Of a stretch of 14,064 bases of DNA, positions 14,013 through 14,064 are shown in pieces (the first letter of the stretch is position 1; each line of letters begins with the position of its first letter). The notes under the pieces were generated by a model. That model worked only from the letters and a program-made list of their open reading frames with translations, was not told where the DNA came from and made no database searches. The stretch covers positions 1 to 14,064 of the forward strand of contig RQOI01000082.1 in assembly GCA_003854995.1 (NCBI GenBank), given 5' to 3'. Origin of the DNA: Candidatus Zhuqueibacterota bacterium (GTDB lineage: Bacteria > Zhuqueibacterota > Zhuqueibacteria > Residuimicrobiales > Krinioviventaceae). Both the position numbers and the translations under genes were made by a program.

Positions 14013-14064
14013 TAATAGCAAAATAGCACCCCACACATTTCCACCTTATGAGCTTATTCTTCTC

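Overview
The window is bacterial. It carries a complete set of genes for the diaminopimelate aminotransferase (DapL) route from aspartate towards lysine and meso-diaminopimelate, followed by three or four genes unrelated to that pathway. DapL, a lysine riboswitch, TTG and GTG starts, and a DUF6057-like membrane protein next to a CXXCH/PD40 lipoprotein (a pairing I associate with Bacteroidota-type genomes) suggest a Gram-negative member of the FCB group or a neighbouring candidate phylum. That placement is an inference. The lysine block looks GC-rich, while the DNA from about 11,280 to 13,080 is visibly more AT-rich.

Region 1 (1-484) has no credible gene. It holds a 21-bp hairpin (66-115), a second half-copy of it (396-424), and a repeat of about 270 bp (141-410). 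The same repeat recurs inverted at the other end of the window (13,730-13,997), so the two copies bracket all the genes. A promoter candidate at 436-464 follows.

Region 2 (485-7,387) is a lysine-responsive operon. A lysine riboswitch (485-642) and an intrinsic terminator (676-708) precede lysC, dapB, dapA, dapF, dapL and lysA, all on the + strand with gaps of 16-92 nt. LysC phosphorylates aspartate, DapA condenses aspartate semialdehyde with pyruvate, DapB reduces the product, DapL transaminates tetrahydrodipicolinate directly to LL-diaminopimelate, DapF should epimerise it to meso-diaminopimelate, and LysA decarboxylates that to lysine. Only asd is missing. The notable feature is DapF: both catalytic cysteines are serines, while the substrate-binding residues are kept.

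Region 3 (7,388-11,185) has a leader with a hairpin, then a polytopic membrane protein (DUF6057-like) that overlaps a lipoprotein with one haem-binding CXXCH motif, several PD40/TolB-type repeats and a C-terminal SGAT motif.

Region 4 (11,186-12,952) is an AT-rich leader with two tandem copies of a C-rich structured RNA element, each ending in a U-rich tract, upstream of a secreted, probably outer-membrane beta-barrel protein I do not recognise. The paired arms show compensatory changes between the copies. I consider this the best candidate here for an undescribed regulatory element.

Region 5 (12,953-14,064) has a periplasmic redoxin-like protein with a CPxS site, a clear terminator, and the inverted copy of the flanking repeat.
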